From positions 22,259,254 to 22,323,253 of the forward strand of contig NC_064555.1 in the NCBI RefSeq assembly GCF_023856365.1: DNA of 64,000 nt. The letters are read 5' to 3'. Both the position numbers and the translations under genes were made by a program. Numbering within the stretch: the stretch's first letter is position 1; the number at the start of each line of letters is the position of its first letter. This DNA is from Brienomyrus brachyistius (lineage: Eukaryota; Chordata; Actinopteri; Osteoglossiformes; Mormyridae). Below, piece after piece: positions 21,974-33,999 of this stretch. The notes below the pieces were generated by a model. That model had not been told where the DNA came from. It saw nothing but the letters and a program-made list of their open reading frames with translations, and searched no databases.

Positions 21974-23006
21974 CAGTGGTACCTCGACCCACGAACAGTC
22001 CTGTTCACGAACAAATCGGGTTACAGATGTTCGGAAAAAAAATGGTACCGGTTCGCGAACCGTGTTTCAGGCTGTGAACACAAAACATCCCCCAAAAGCG
22101 CCCCAAAGAACAACCCGAAACACGAATAAGTGTACATTATGCCCAAGAACGGTTATGGAATGTATAAAAAACTTGTATATGTATGTCTTTACTATGTCTC
22201 TTCAGAGGTCGAATATCTGAAAAAAGAAAAAAAATGAGAGAGAGAGAACGTTCTGTTATAGCGGTACCTTTAAGTGATTGATAAACATGTTTGTGATGGT
22301 GTTTAACAGTCAGGTATCTATACATAAAATTACACTACTTCATTAATAACATAAATTATTAAGTAATTCATATTTAAATGTTATATTCTCCATTCAAACA
22401 TAGTGGCAAATGTGTATTGTTTGTTTACAGTACAAGCAAAGACATTCATCGCCATACAACACGTGGCATCACAATATGTACATAAAAAATTTTACGAATA
22501 TGAAAATAATGTCTGCGGTGTGTTGGCGCCCGCCCAAGGTCGCGACCCCAGTAGGGATTAAGCGGTCACGATAATGGTTGGATGGGTGGATGGATGGATG
22601 AAAATAATGTACAGTATAATAAATCACATTTTCGAAATTACCGTATTGTGTTTGACCGTTACTTAGTCTTTTAATGTTAATTATTTTGTATTTTTGGGGG
22701 AATATGTTTTGTGGTTAATTCTTTTTCGTGTTTTGGCATCTTTCGAGCGACCAGCCCACCAACAAGCGTATGATCTGTTGTAATGTTTTATTTAATTTAG
22801 CATTATTTGTGTATAATTAAGGTCATTTTAAGTGTATACTCTTGGTCACAGAAAAACAAAAAAAAAATCGAAAAAATTCCGTTTCTGAGGTTTGAACGAA
22901 TTATTTATATTTACATTATTTTAAATGGGAAAAAATGAGTCAAGTCGTGAACTTTTCGGATCGTGAACTGAGTTCTCGAACGAATTCGTGACCCGAGGTA
23001 TGATTG
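21974..23006. mobile_element. pogo/Tigger-like non-autonomous transposon
   Basis: Imperfect 22-23 bp terminal inverted repeats: the left end reads CAGTGGTACCTCGACCCACG after a TA. The right end, reverse complemented, reads CAATCATACCTCGGGTCACG. Further matching sequence continues inward (GAACxxxTTCGG). The total length is about 1.03 kb and no transposase frame is left. The interior is interrupted by a short retroposed fragment (22513-22597). It occupies much of the space where RBFA lies in human. Confidence 0.7.
22513..22597 (+). mobile_element. 5'-truncated SINE/LINE tail with 13-bp target duplication
   Basis: The fragment carries the retroposon 3' end (AGGGATTAAGCGGTCACGAT... then GGATGG repeats), the same type of tail as the full SINE at 36335-36693. 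It is flanked by the direct repeat ATGAAAATAATGT at 22500-22512 and 22598-22610, a clear target-site duplication. It is therefore younger than the host transposon. Confidence 0.85.
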
Positions 23007-23039
23007 TCCTGCATTGTCTACGAGCCGATGATATCGATC

Positions 23040-23830
23040 ACCTGAATAGGTAGAGCGTGGTGTTCCAATTCACCTAGAATTTTAGAATTCACTTTACACA
23101 GGGGTTTTCGCAAACAGCTAACTTCTGCCATGCAATAAAAAATAAGTCAGTTATTGTGATCATAGGGGAGCAAAGTAGCTTAGTCGAGAGTGGGCTTCAC
23201 ATGCTCTCTCTGGGTGTCCTCTCATATTCCAAAAACATGGTTTGACTGCACTAGTGTCTCTAACTTGCCTTCATAGTGTGATTATGTTTGTGTTCACCGC
23301 TATTAGCGCTATACGTCCTGGGATAAGTCGCTAAGATCACCAGAACCCTAGAAAAATCATGAATTGTAAGTGTTCTTGGTAATGTTATGTTTTTTTCTCA
23401 TATTTTAGGTTGCATGGATGTGCACACAACACTACTTATTTAGCTCATAAACTTTTCAGCGTTTTGCTTGCTGGTGTGTGGATCCGTGCTGTGGCAGTTC
23501 TACATAAATAATTTAAAGAACTTTCTAGCCTTTCTATAATACCAAATATTAAAGGCTTAGAAAATAGAAGCAGGAGGTACCCCGTCTTTTAATGTGAATA
23601 CATTTGAATGCTATAAAATTGTAAACGTAACTTGGCAATACCATGACAGTTTGCAGACAGCATAGTTTATACTTCTTGCAACACGGGTTTCCCCAGTTTC
23701 CTTTAAATACAACCAAACTAAAAGTCCAATAAGATTGAGTCCTGCCGCTCACAGCTCCAGATGTTCAGATAACACAAATAAATCTTTGAACGTGATTCAT
23801 TCTAATCAGAAGTCCTTTAATCATTCCACA
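23040..23830. other. spacer with old repeat fragments
   Basis: About 23165-23300 looks like a decayed SINE-type fragment (TCATATTCCAAAAACATGG and GTCTCTAACTTGCC are typical of the middle part of such elements). No gene is seen. A minus-strand poly(A) signal (TTTATT at 23844-23849) near the right edge could end the adnp2 message. Confidence 0.45.
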
Positions 23831-24987
23831 AATTTAACAAGCCTTTATTCCACATTTTACCAGTCTGTATACTGACAAAAGTGAACTGTATAAAACTGAC
23901 AGAAAAGGGGGAAGTGGAAATGCGACATGAACGGCTGTGTTACCAACAAGACAATGTTACGATCAAGCAGCTTGTGGGCAAGGCATTTATTTGTGAAATC
24001 AAATATTTCTTCCTGCTTAAAGGAAATAAAAATCAGACATGTGTCAACCTTCAAATATGCTTTGGAGAATACAATTAAAATAATTTAACAAGCAAATATG
24101 TACGAGCAGTCAAAGACAGTGATGCAAAGACATGCGACCGCCAATTATAAGTGGATCGTCTTACATAGGACACTTACAACCGAAGACTCATCTCTTCTCA
24201 CACAGGATTGTTTAAACACCTTTACAGATGTCCGTTCTATGGTTGAACCCTGTGACAGCTTATGTGTGTTAGGGTTTGTTCAAAACTGATGCAGATTTAC
24301 CACTGATCTTATTTGAACTCGGTGAATCACTTCAGAAATTCAATTTTAAACGAGGGCTAATGCTTAAAACATTAGCAGATCAGGCTAACTGTAGTGAGAT
24401 GGATTATCCAATTTCCTCCAGAAATCAAGATGTAAATTAGGCAGTTGTATGAAGTCCCATGTCATTCATCTTAAAAATATTCTCTGGACTTGTGAGATTA
24501 ACCGATCAGTCCTGTCGAGTAGGTGCACATGAATATAGCAACTCAAAAGACTAAATGGTAACTGAAAATAAATCAAAGCTGAACATTTGTGCCACCCTGT
24601 CAGGTTTCAAAAACCGCAACAGATTTCCTTATACAATAAAAAGCATAAGTACGTAGTTACAAAAATGGCAGAGCACCCGTACTCCAACCACTAGGGGGCA
24701 CTACTGCAGTCTGATCCATTATTTATGTACAAATATAAAACTTAAGATATCTGTATGAACACGAACTATAAAAAGGATATCGACAATGTTTACCAACCAT
24801 CTTCATGAACCCAATTCTAATTTCTCCATCATGGTTCTTTGCAAATATAAATAAGCATTATGACATGTACAGTGCACCAGACTCCCCCTTTGATAACAAT
24901 CCGACAGAAAGACAAGAAGACGGACAGAGGCTGGAGTATAGCTGAGCAGCACCCTAATCGCTTGACAATTTTTGGTCAAAAGATACC

Positions 24988-25022
<35 letters not shown>

Positions 25023-26068
25023 CACATGTTTCAGGATTTAAAATAAGAAACTTCTGCCATATTAAGCTTTTTGCTTTGTTGGATGACGGGGAATAATTTA
25101 ACTTGTAAATCAAGCTCATAGTGGGAAAAGTGCAAATTCCACAAACCCCTACCCAGTCATTGTAGAAAACGACAACAGCGGAGGGGAAAGATGCTGATAT
25201 CCATCACCACAATGCCACTATCATTTAACATGTATTTAAATATACATATTACTTTATAAAAGGAAATAAGTTTCCAAAGCACAAAGTGAGTCTTCAGAAA
25301 TGTACAATTTACAACGAGCACCACTGATAGTGATATGAGAATTAAACGCAACATTGGTGCCTTTGCTGTTCAGCTGGTGACACAGAGACCTGCATTTGCC
25401 AAACACATGGGACACCCTACAAATACAGGGTGGGGGGGGGAGAAGAGATGCTCACCTATCACACAGGAAACGTGCACCGCGTGAAACCTTTAAGGTGTGA
25501 GATTAGTGACGTCTTCCGTCACAGGTAAATAATTTTTGCCACTGTCACTATCTAGCAATACTTTAACGGATCTGCAAAGTTTGTGCTTTACTTTTTAAAA
25601 ATTTTGGTTAAGCCACCAGAAGGAAGCAGGAAGAAAATAAATATATGGGTTTAATTGTCGGTAATAAGATTAAATACGAAAAAAAAAACCTCACATGTAA
25701 AACATAAAAATGTGTTATACCAACTCGCATTAGTTGGGAAAATAGGAATACACTGGCCAACTCAGGTTCTTATTTCGTAAACAAGGTACATTTCGACTAA
25801 TGAGTCGTTTCAGAATTATTGCTGAAAAAACAAAAGCCAACTCAGAATCAAATTTTGAATATACAAGACAGATGCAGAAATGAAGGATTACAGCATGTTA
25901 CATTTGCATTTCCCCCTGTGATTTTTTCCACAGTTCTAAACTGCTAATATACTTCACATCTGATAGGAAACATTGCCACATATTTTATAGAAAAGTGATA
26001 TCTATATACTATACACATTTATTTTATTTTTTTTCCATTTTTTAAACAAACAGTCAGCTAGTACCTAT
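23830..26068 (-). other. adnp2: probable adnp2 3' untranslated region
   Basis: AT-rich sequence follows the adnp2 stop codon. Candidate minus-strand poly(A) signals stand very near the stop (TTTATT at 26018-26023) and far away (23844-23849), so short and long 3' ends are both possible. A (GA)n microsatellite lies at 24988-25021 and a G-run near 25430. No other coding region is seen. Confidence 0.45.
24988..25021. repeat. (GA)n microsatellite
   Basis: A run of GA dinucleotides of about 34 bases, inside the presumed adnp2 3' UTR. Confidence 0.93.
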
Positions 26069-29000
26069 TTAAGCAGCAGTTTTCTCTGAAACGGCTTCCG
26101 GAATGAGAAGGTCGTGCTTCACCTTCTTCAGTTCAGCCATGTTGAAGCCCAGCAGAATCGCCACTCGGCTTTTCCGGATCGCCTTCATGCACCTGGCACG
26201 CTTGCTGCCGAAGTGCCAGGCAACGTCGCCCTTGTGTAACCAGAGGCGACTGGCCAGGGTCTCGGCCTCCTGCCGGCTCAGGTAAGGTTTCCGATTGAAG
26301 TATTCGGTGAGGAAATCTTTCCGCTCATCAAAGGAATGCCTCTCGACTCCTGTAGGGTCCAGGGCGAGAGGCAGAGAGAGATCGGGCTGCACCGCGTTCC
26401 TCGGTGGTTCTACTCGCTGCCTCTTGGCCGCCCTCGCATCCCGCTCTCTCCTGTTGGCCTCCATCGCCTCCCTGATGGCCATCTCCAGCCTAAGTTTGTT
26501 CTGCCTGTCAGACTCCTTCTCTGGAGACTGCTGAGCTGGAGTTACTGTAGAGCCCCGTGGCCGGGTGACCAGAGGGAGTCTCTGGTCAGTCTTGTTTACA
26601 GTCAGCGACGTCTGATTTTTGGGGTCTGGGTTTATCAGCCGTTCTACGTCTTTGGCGGTCTTGGGTGCACACCTGCAGCGCTGGACGTGGATGGAGATGG
26701 CCTTGGGCGTGGTCTTCCCTGTGTATACCCCACTGCAGTAAATACACTTGAAAGCAGGGGTCTTCAGGATGGCATGGATGGTGGGCATTATGCAGTGTTT
26801 CAATTTCAGATGCTCATGGTAAGCATCTTCACTTCGAAGTTTCTCGGAGCAGAACGGACAGTCAGTGCTGGTGGTTTTCACGACCGACCGGCACACTGGC
26901 TGCACAGATGCCGGGAACATCTTCAGGAAGATCAGATCTAGCGACCCTGTGACGAGAGCCAAGTTCAGCTCGTGGTCACCAAGCAGCTCTTTAGGGGCGG
27001 TCGTGTTTATGTCGAAATAGGGAAAGAGGAGATTGCCGTGGTCATCAGTGTAGAGCCGATACTCCCGCCTCATGAAGTCACAACTCGCCTTCTGTGATGG
27101 GGTGTGCTCAGTGTTGGTATGTTCTATTAGCTGCTTTATGGAGTAGAACATGCCGGGGCAGTACAAACAGTTCAAGCCGTGGAGCAGGTGTTCAAAGAGA
27201 CCTTTCTCCGACAGCAGGATTTTGCACATCAGGCATTTGATCGTCTTATCTGGCATCTTCTTTAAGAAGGGTGCGCGGGCGGCTAATCCTTGCAACTTGC
27301 TTTTGGATGATGCCTTGTGAGCCACCTCTATGTGCACCTGATAGACATTGGAAGGGAAAAGCTCGTTACAAATCGGACACGTGATCCACTTCTTGGCTTC
27401 TTTGGAAGCAGGAGGGGAAATGAGATTGGATTCGGCGATTTTGTCTGGTGGTGGGAGGACGGTGGGATTACCTGCCACCGCGGGTACAGCTCCTTTGGCG
27501 ATTGTCTGAATGTTACCAGACTGGACTGGCATGGTGACCTGCAGGGGTGCCAGGGTGTAGGTGGGCAAGCCGTTGACTTTGTTGCCAGTAGGGATGAGGT
27601 GGCTGAGGAGAGACTGGGACGTAAGCATGGTGCCCCTGGGGGGAGGCTGGTTCAGGGGGAGCCTCTGGGTCACCAGGAGTGGCGGAGGCCCTGGTGCTCG
27701 CAATCCTATGCTCCCCTGGACGTTGACTTGGACACCTGGGGGTAACAGGACCTGTCTAGATTGCGGTTGCGCAGGTACCCCCACAGCGATAGGTAGAGGC
27801 TTGGGGGCGTTCTGCGATATAGTCGAAAGGGACGCACCCACTGAATTTACAGCCAGAGAGCTGGCCAGACCCACTGTGGTGGGTAGCGTGGCCACAATGC
27901 CCCTCGTTGGCTGAACGTTCTGGTGAGCGGCCATCACCGAACCAGGTCGCAGCAACCCTTTGGCCTCTGCGCTGGCCAGCTGCACCAGAGCAGAGGCCTG
28001 GGCCGGTAGAAAGGCCTGGTTCGTCCCTGGAGCACATACAAGAGTAGTCGTGTTTTGATGAGTCCCATGTAGTATCGTGCCGCTCAGGGTCGCACTGGTG
28101 ATCGGGCCTGCGTCGGACCGCTGAAGAGCCAAAGTCTTCACAGGCTGATGGTCGTTTTTCGCATGGACCAGAGAAGTCCTGTAGACAGGCTGCTGCATAG
28201 CCTTAGGTGCTAAACTGGGCAGCAGTTTCTTCGCGCTCTTAGGGTGTTCATACACCAAGGTGGAAATGTGCACATCCAGCTCTTTGTGCTTATCAGAGGA
28301 CAGTATGTGGTAGATTAGATGTTCTGAGCTCTCAGCACAGAGCAGACACACCTTGCAGTAAAACTTAGAGCCCTTGGGACTGCTGCCGTTTTGCTCGCGC
28401 TCCGTCCGCTGTCCAAAGTAACGGTCCAGTAGCGAGACGTAATGATTCACTAAGATGTGCTTCTTCATGCAATACAGCAGGGAATCCTGATAAGCACATC
28501 TTCGACATGTGTACCGGTCCACGTTGCCGGCACCTGTGACCATAGGTGTCGACGTGGATGCTGGGCCATGCATGACGGACTTCGCTGAAGTGCCATGGAA
28601 GATTCTCAAGTGCCTGGCGAGGACCTTCGGATGCCCGACGAAGGCGCATACAGGGCAGTTGGCAAGTTGGCCTAGGTTCAGCGCTCTTGCATGCCATCGC
28701 TGGATATGGTTCCGGTAGCCGTTCCAGGTCCGCGCAGAGAAGCGGCAGAGGTTGCAGCACAGGGCCTGACTGCGATAGCGCCACTGAAAGGAGGGGAGGA
28801 GAAACAACAACTATTTCACTTCCAGCCTTATGCATGATCTGTAGGTAAAGAGCAACGTGACCAAAAATAACACAGTCAAACCAATTTTACATTTCACGAT
28901 AATGCTAAAACACACCACAAATTAGACTGCCTGAACGCGTGTATAGATTAAAGAAGTATACACAGTACTGCCTAAGACTTTTGCAACAACCAAAACTCTC

Positions 29001-30310
29001 ACAAAATACTATAACATACTATACAAAATAATAATGTAATTCAGCAACTAATACACACAACAATGGTTTGTCAGTTTTAAGTATCCCATCCATCCAGTAC
29101 AGAGTCCCGGGAAGCATAGCGCAAACATCTAGGGAACATCCACTGACACCAGTTCATCAGTGACCCTCACACTATTTGCAATTTAGAAAAGTCAATTTGC
29201 ATCTTTACTGTATCTTTCTGGACCGCGGGATAAAATACTCGTACCCAGAAAATACCCACAACATAGGGAGAACGTGCAAACTGCACCGACCCGCAGATCC
29301 AGAACACGAGGCTACAATATTCAAGAGGTATGATATGTTATTGGAAGTGATCGCACGCCTGAGTGAATGATGGATGACAGGGAAACTGTGAGGTAAACAG
29401 ACCACGCGACATATTTCTCCTTAAGCATAATCTATGCAGAGATCGTTTCCTGCGTCCTTTTTGCCGAGTACGCTATGCGCAAACATACCTTTTTCCGGCG
29501 CTTTCCGTTAAAGCCGTCTGTGAAATCCACCCACTCAGTGTCGTGGAAAGATTTATCATTAGTGTCAGAGTTCTGAAGCTCCTGCCACAAGAGGGGAGAG
29601 AGGAGAGACACTGAGCTTTCGCAACAACTCATCTGACAACAAAGAAAATGCAATCAAGTGAAATGTGAGTGATTATTTCCCAATGAAAACAATGCGAGAT
29701 GCACAATATTTTCCATTCAGTCTCCATAAAACAAATCCCATTAAGAAAACTCCCCCGTTAAAACCCAGTGTGGCACACAGCTGTGCCTCAGTAACAGACG
29801 GTATGATTGGCACGTCGCTGTGCTTCAGCAACATACGGCATGATTGGCTGATGTTCAGGTCACTGCCTCTGAAGCACATTAAGTGTAATTAAGCCACACA
29901 ACTGCTCCCATTCCAGAGAGAATCTACCTAAAACCTTGACTGAATGGTCAAGATGTAAGTATAGATAATGTGCCAGACAGCTCTCAGATGGTTAGTTTGG
30001 ACAAGGCAAAAATTGTTAAAATACTGAACAAGGAAGTGCAGCAACTCAATCTCTGATAAGTCAAAATCCCATATGAATTTCACTAGGGAGAGATGCAAAA
30101 CATCTTAACAGACAACACTTTAACTGGCATATTACCTCAATGCATGTGACTTCAATATAAATGTAAATGAATGCAGGAGGGAAAGCACTTACCTCCAGTA
30201 AGACTTTACAGCTGTCAAGTCCAATATTATACAGAATATTTTTTACTGATTTCCTTGGCTTTCTTATTCTTTCCAAATTTTCCACAGGGAGCTGATACAT
30301 CTTTTATTGC
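26069..30310 (-). CDS. adnp2: activity-dependent neuroprotector homeobox 2, complete
   Basis: Coding exons 30193-30300 (ATG at 30300), 29489-29581 and 26069-28783, GT-AG and phase 0, give 971 residues. The start MYQLPVENLERIRKPRKSVK is the ADNP-family N terminus. C2H2-type zinc-finger candidates lie at about residues 77-98, 110-130, 160-181 and 210-233, then 536-556, 606-627, 709-730 and 747-770, separated by a Pro/Gln/Val-rich linker (about 270-520). A basic stretch (RRERDARAAKRQR) precedes a divergent homeodomain at about 883-941, followed by the family tail LLGFNMAELKKVKHDL. It is likely a nuclear chromatin/transcription regulator. Human ADNP2 is about 1131 aa, so this is shorter, mainly in the linkers. 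ADNP2 rather than ADNP is supported by 18q23-type neighbours and the IGLDSCK start. Its orientation is opposite to that in human relative to pard6g. Confidence 0.94.
28784..30192 (-). other. adnp2 introns 2 and 3 (around exon 29489-29581)
   Basis: Introns of the adnp2 gene. A short reverse-oriented SINE-like fragment stands near 29262-29320 (ACATAGGGAGAACGTGCAAA is the complement of a segment common in fish SINE/LINE elements). Otherwise nothing is recognised. Confidence 0.55.
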
Positions 30311-32400
30311 CTATAACAAAAACAGACAACAATTAACCTTTTTTTTAAATAAAATTAAAAAAAAAAACTTTGACACACTAAGCAGAAAGCTGTATATACT
30401 GCATTAGTCGTCAGTACTGTAATTCCTATTTGCATTCCCAGAGCCCACAATAATTAATGAACCTAGAAACCATGACACCAGTTTCGGGGCTAAAATTCAG
30501 TCAATCTCAAAAATCTGTCAACAGTCAAAAGATAACCATGGAATTTTTCTGAATTCATTCAGTCATTTTATATATGACTGCAAACTCTGCATTAACCTGC
30601 TTTATTGGCTTGTGCAAACAGAATTGAATTTCAGATCCTGAGATATTTTAATTGGTGGATTAACAATTAAAATACACATTGATGTAACTTACAGCAATGT
30701 TCAAAGAAGTCAACTGAGTTTGTTCCTCTATAGCAATTAACGCTTCTCACAAACTGGAACATCAGTGCTCAGAGTAAAAAGTACAAGATTTTATTCATCA
30801 CAGTACTTTCTGAATCGTCTAAACACCTGAACTTCATTATTAATTATAGGCTAGCCAATTTAAAGCCAGATAAACTCTAATGGCTTCTGTGATTTACTAT
30901 CAACATAGGAAATGAAACAATTACTCCTCCCAGCAGCCCAAACCAATCAGAAGGCACTACAGCCAGATGGCATCAACTGATTGGACAGCGTTCATACCAA
31001 TCAAAGGCAGCTTCATGCTCTGACAGATGGGGAGAATGCAGCAAGGCCTTATTACACCCACACCTCAAAGTCTGCTGTTTGGATGCCTTTTTTATAAGAT
31101 AACTTTCCTTTTTAAGTGCTTTACCCACAACATTATGCTTCACTGTAAAAATATGCGTCAAAACTGGTACAAGCAATTGACCTAAAATTAAATGTTGTAC
31201 AAAACATACTGCATGACATTGTTGAATTTACTTAAAATCAACAAGGGGGGGATCAAAACGTGTAAAAAAATTAAATTATAAAAAAACACACCTAGAATTC
31301 ATCATGTTGGATGATTTTGCACTACGCATTTCATTTCAGAGGATTTCCAAAGCAATTCACAGCAGAGAACAGGGTTACAATTTATGTGGACTTGCTGGGA
31401 TTTGAACCTATAATCTTTGTATATTAAATATATGAACACCTTCATTTTCCAAACAAATACAGTTCAGATTGTACAGTGTAACAACATAATTTATCAGGCA
31501 TACCACAAACCAGTGAACAATGATTCTGATCACAAAAATAAAAATGCACATGAAGTCTATGATGAGACTGGCAAAATACTGTCTACCTATATAGCATACT
31601 CAGACCTCACATGATCAAATCTTGAGTGTTAACATTCCAGCACTCTGGACAGATCTCTCATCACCCCCCAAAAATGTAAATGTGTCCAATGGAAACAGAT
31701 ATTAACTTGTATCCCTCACTCATACCTCGACCGTTACTTCCAAGGGCTTGGAGGCAAAGTCGCTTCCTAAAAATGCTCGACATTTAAGCCTACGGTTTCC
31801 AAAACTTCGTGCATTGTGCCAAAGTGGCTATATAATTGTTTGTTTTCCTACGTTATACTGCACACATTTGCACTTACAAGTGCAAAGTCAGAGTTTTGTG
31901 TTGGCTACAGGCATCTCGAAAATAATTTGGTAAGTGTCAAATAACGTCAAAAGCTGTATAAATGCACTGCTGAGTGCTTGTCATCCTGATCATATAGCTA
32001 AAGCGCAAACATAAAATATTGCACTTAGGCAGACATGTTAACTCTTGCCGCAGGAGACTAATTACAGTTAAGATGCTGTGATTTTGAAACTCAGTCTTTC
32101 TTGGCTCTGGTTGGGAGTTTCGAGAAAAAAAGTCTCTATTTAAAATATGCATCGCAAGTATGTTTCATCCACAAACTCTGCGTTCGCCCAGTGCGCACAA
32201 ATTTGGTGAGTGCAAGTAAAGTTTAACAGCTTACTACTTTGTACCACAAGAAAGTCAAAATATAAAAGGGATCTACAAACTCAGTGTACTATTTCATACT
32301 GAAGAAGGGAGGGAAAAAAGGCATGGAACATTGTATATAAACTGGCGAGCCTGGATGCTAACACACAGCCACGGATTTGCAGTAACAACTGTGAACGCCA
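30311..32400 (-). other. adnp2 5' intron
   Basis: An acceptor (TTATAG) ends 10 bases before the adnp2 ATG, so the message has at least one upstream non-coding exon and this stretch is intron. It is AT-rich. About 31318-31410 looks like an old dispersed-repeat fragment (CTGGGATTTGAACCTATAAT). No coding exon is seen. Confidence 0.5.
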
Positions 32401-32419
32401 GATAGCTGCTGTATGTGAG

Positions 32420-32690
32420 TAGCCTGCCGGCTACCTGCGCCGAGGGGCCGGCCTCGGTGTGCCAGAGGTCTGCCTTAGCGCCCCATTCCTGCAGCTAGTT
32501 GGCCAGCCGAACGGGCGGCGTTACCTCGCGCGCGCGGGCAGCGCTCGCGCTCGCTCACGGTCTATTCTCACCAATCCACGAGCGCCTCTTCGCCGGTGTC
32601 AGCGTAGGACGGGCTCAAACCGTTGTACGCACCGAGCCCTCGTGCTCCCCCAAAACGACGCGCCGTCGCCGATGATAGTAAAAACTGCAC
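32420..32690 (-). promoter_or_regulatory. adnp2: GC-rich candidate promoter and first exon of adnp2
   Basis: This is the most CpG-dense stretch between the adnp2 start codon and nutf2: CGGGCGGCGTTACCTCGCGC, GGCAGCGCTCGCGCTCGCTC, ACGACGCGCCGTCGCCGATG. It lies about 2.1 kb upstream of the adnp2 ATG, the usual position for a non-coding first exon. The donor used is not certain; GTGAG occurs on the minus strand near 32555 and 32573. Confidence 0.5.
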
Positions 32691-33599
32691 AATTATCAAG
32701 CTTCAGTTGCTCCTATTTTTTTTTTTTTATTATGCTGCATCACCCTTCCCTTGAAAGGAAAAATGGCGCTCGCGATAACCAGGAAATGACGTCTGGCCAC
32801 TAATTTGCATATTGAGAAGCTGACCAATAATATAAGGGCTACTCGGTTACTGAATAAAGTTGGGAATTTCATTTAATCTCATCAAAGGGCTTATTAATAC
32901 AATTCCGTTTACTTCCAGTGACCCGCTTGCCACCTTGATTGACTTGTTAATTACTGTCAATTGAGCCAATCTCCTGTGGTTGGATGAAGTAATGTTGGGT
33001 GGGCGTGTCTAAAGGGAAACCTAGATCTGAAGGTGTCACGTGGTCTATGTCAAGCCAAGCATTTTTGGTAACTGGGGCAGGTGGGAGGGTCAGGAAGCAT
33101 TTTGTGATGACATCATATCTTGCCATTTCTTATTAGCCAATGATAAAGCAATATAGGGGGAGCTACTGAGCTAGCTAGTTTTTCGAATTCTTTGGATAAA
33201 ATATTAAGATCTATGTTTAAGGGTATTGGGGCTACTTCATTATTTGATCACCATGAATATATTATGTTCAAATTATAATTACGATTACATATAGCATTTT
33301 ATATTAGTTATAAGTAGCTAAATGCACATATTAGATATTTACGCTACACCCAAGGTATAATGTCATACATGCATTCTTACACAAACTGCAGTATAACATA
33401 TAAAGTTCAATTTGACCTTGGTGCTTTCAATATGATTTACGGGACACAAATTTAGAACATTTCAACGTATACCGCTGTTCTGTGAACAAAATCATGACAC
33501 TAGAGGATTTCTCTTCAAAAGGCTCCTCTGGCATAAAACAGGATGTCCAAAAATCTAAATTTATTTGCCATGTGCTCAAGTGTCGGTACGTTGGAGTGC

Positions 33600-33767
33600 T
33601 TCTTTTTACATTTCCTGTCTAGCTCTGCTTTGACACATACGCATATATACAGTTGTGAGTGAGGCTTGGGGTTGGAGCACAGTGCTCAAGGGCCCAACTG
33701 ACATGTGACTTTCCGGTGACTTTCCGATCACAGACACAGAGTCCTAACCTGATAAGCCACACCCCCC

Positions 33768-33799
<32 letters not shown>

Positions 33800-33960
33800 A
33801 TATATTCATGCTTATTCAAGCTTTATCTGTTTACACCATTTCACTGTTTAACAACAAGCAATCCGTCTTTGGTACAAATGTTTAGAGGGTTTAGTGTGAA
33901 AGGCAAGCATTTTTATTTATATATAATATAAATATATATTATATATGGATCATATATGAT
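33600..33960. repeat. SINE-like fragment followed by (AT)n microsatellite
   Basis: About 33660-33755 (CACAGTGCTCAAGGGCCCAA ... GATCACAGACACAGAGTCCT) resembles a decayed dispersed repeat similar in style to 50850-51010. It is followed by (AT)n at 33769-33788 and further AT-rich sequence to 33960. Confidence 0.5.
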
Positions 33961-33999
33961 TTAATGTGTCAACGGAAATAGCTTCAAAAGTGATTACAG

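Noticed and set aside
26336..27914. Plus-strand open frames of 117-201 residues opposite adnp2
   Set aside because: They are antisense shadows of the large adnp2 coding exon, whose codon bias keeps the opposite strand open.
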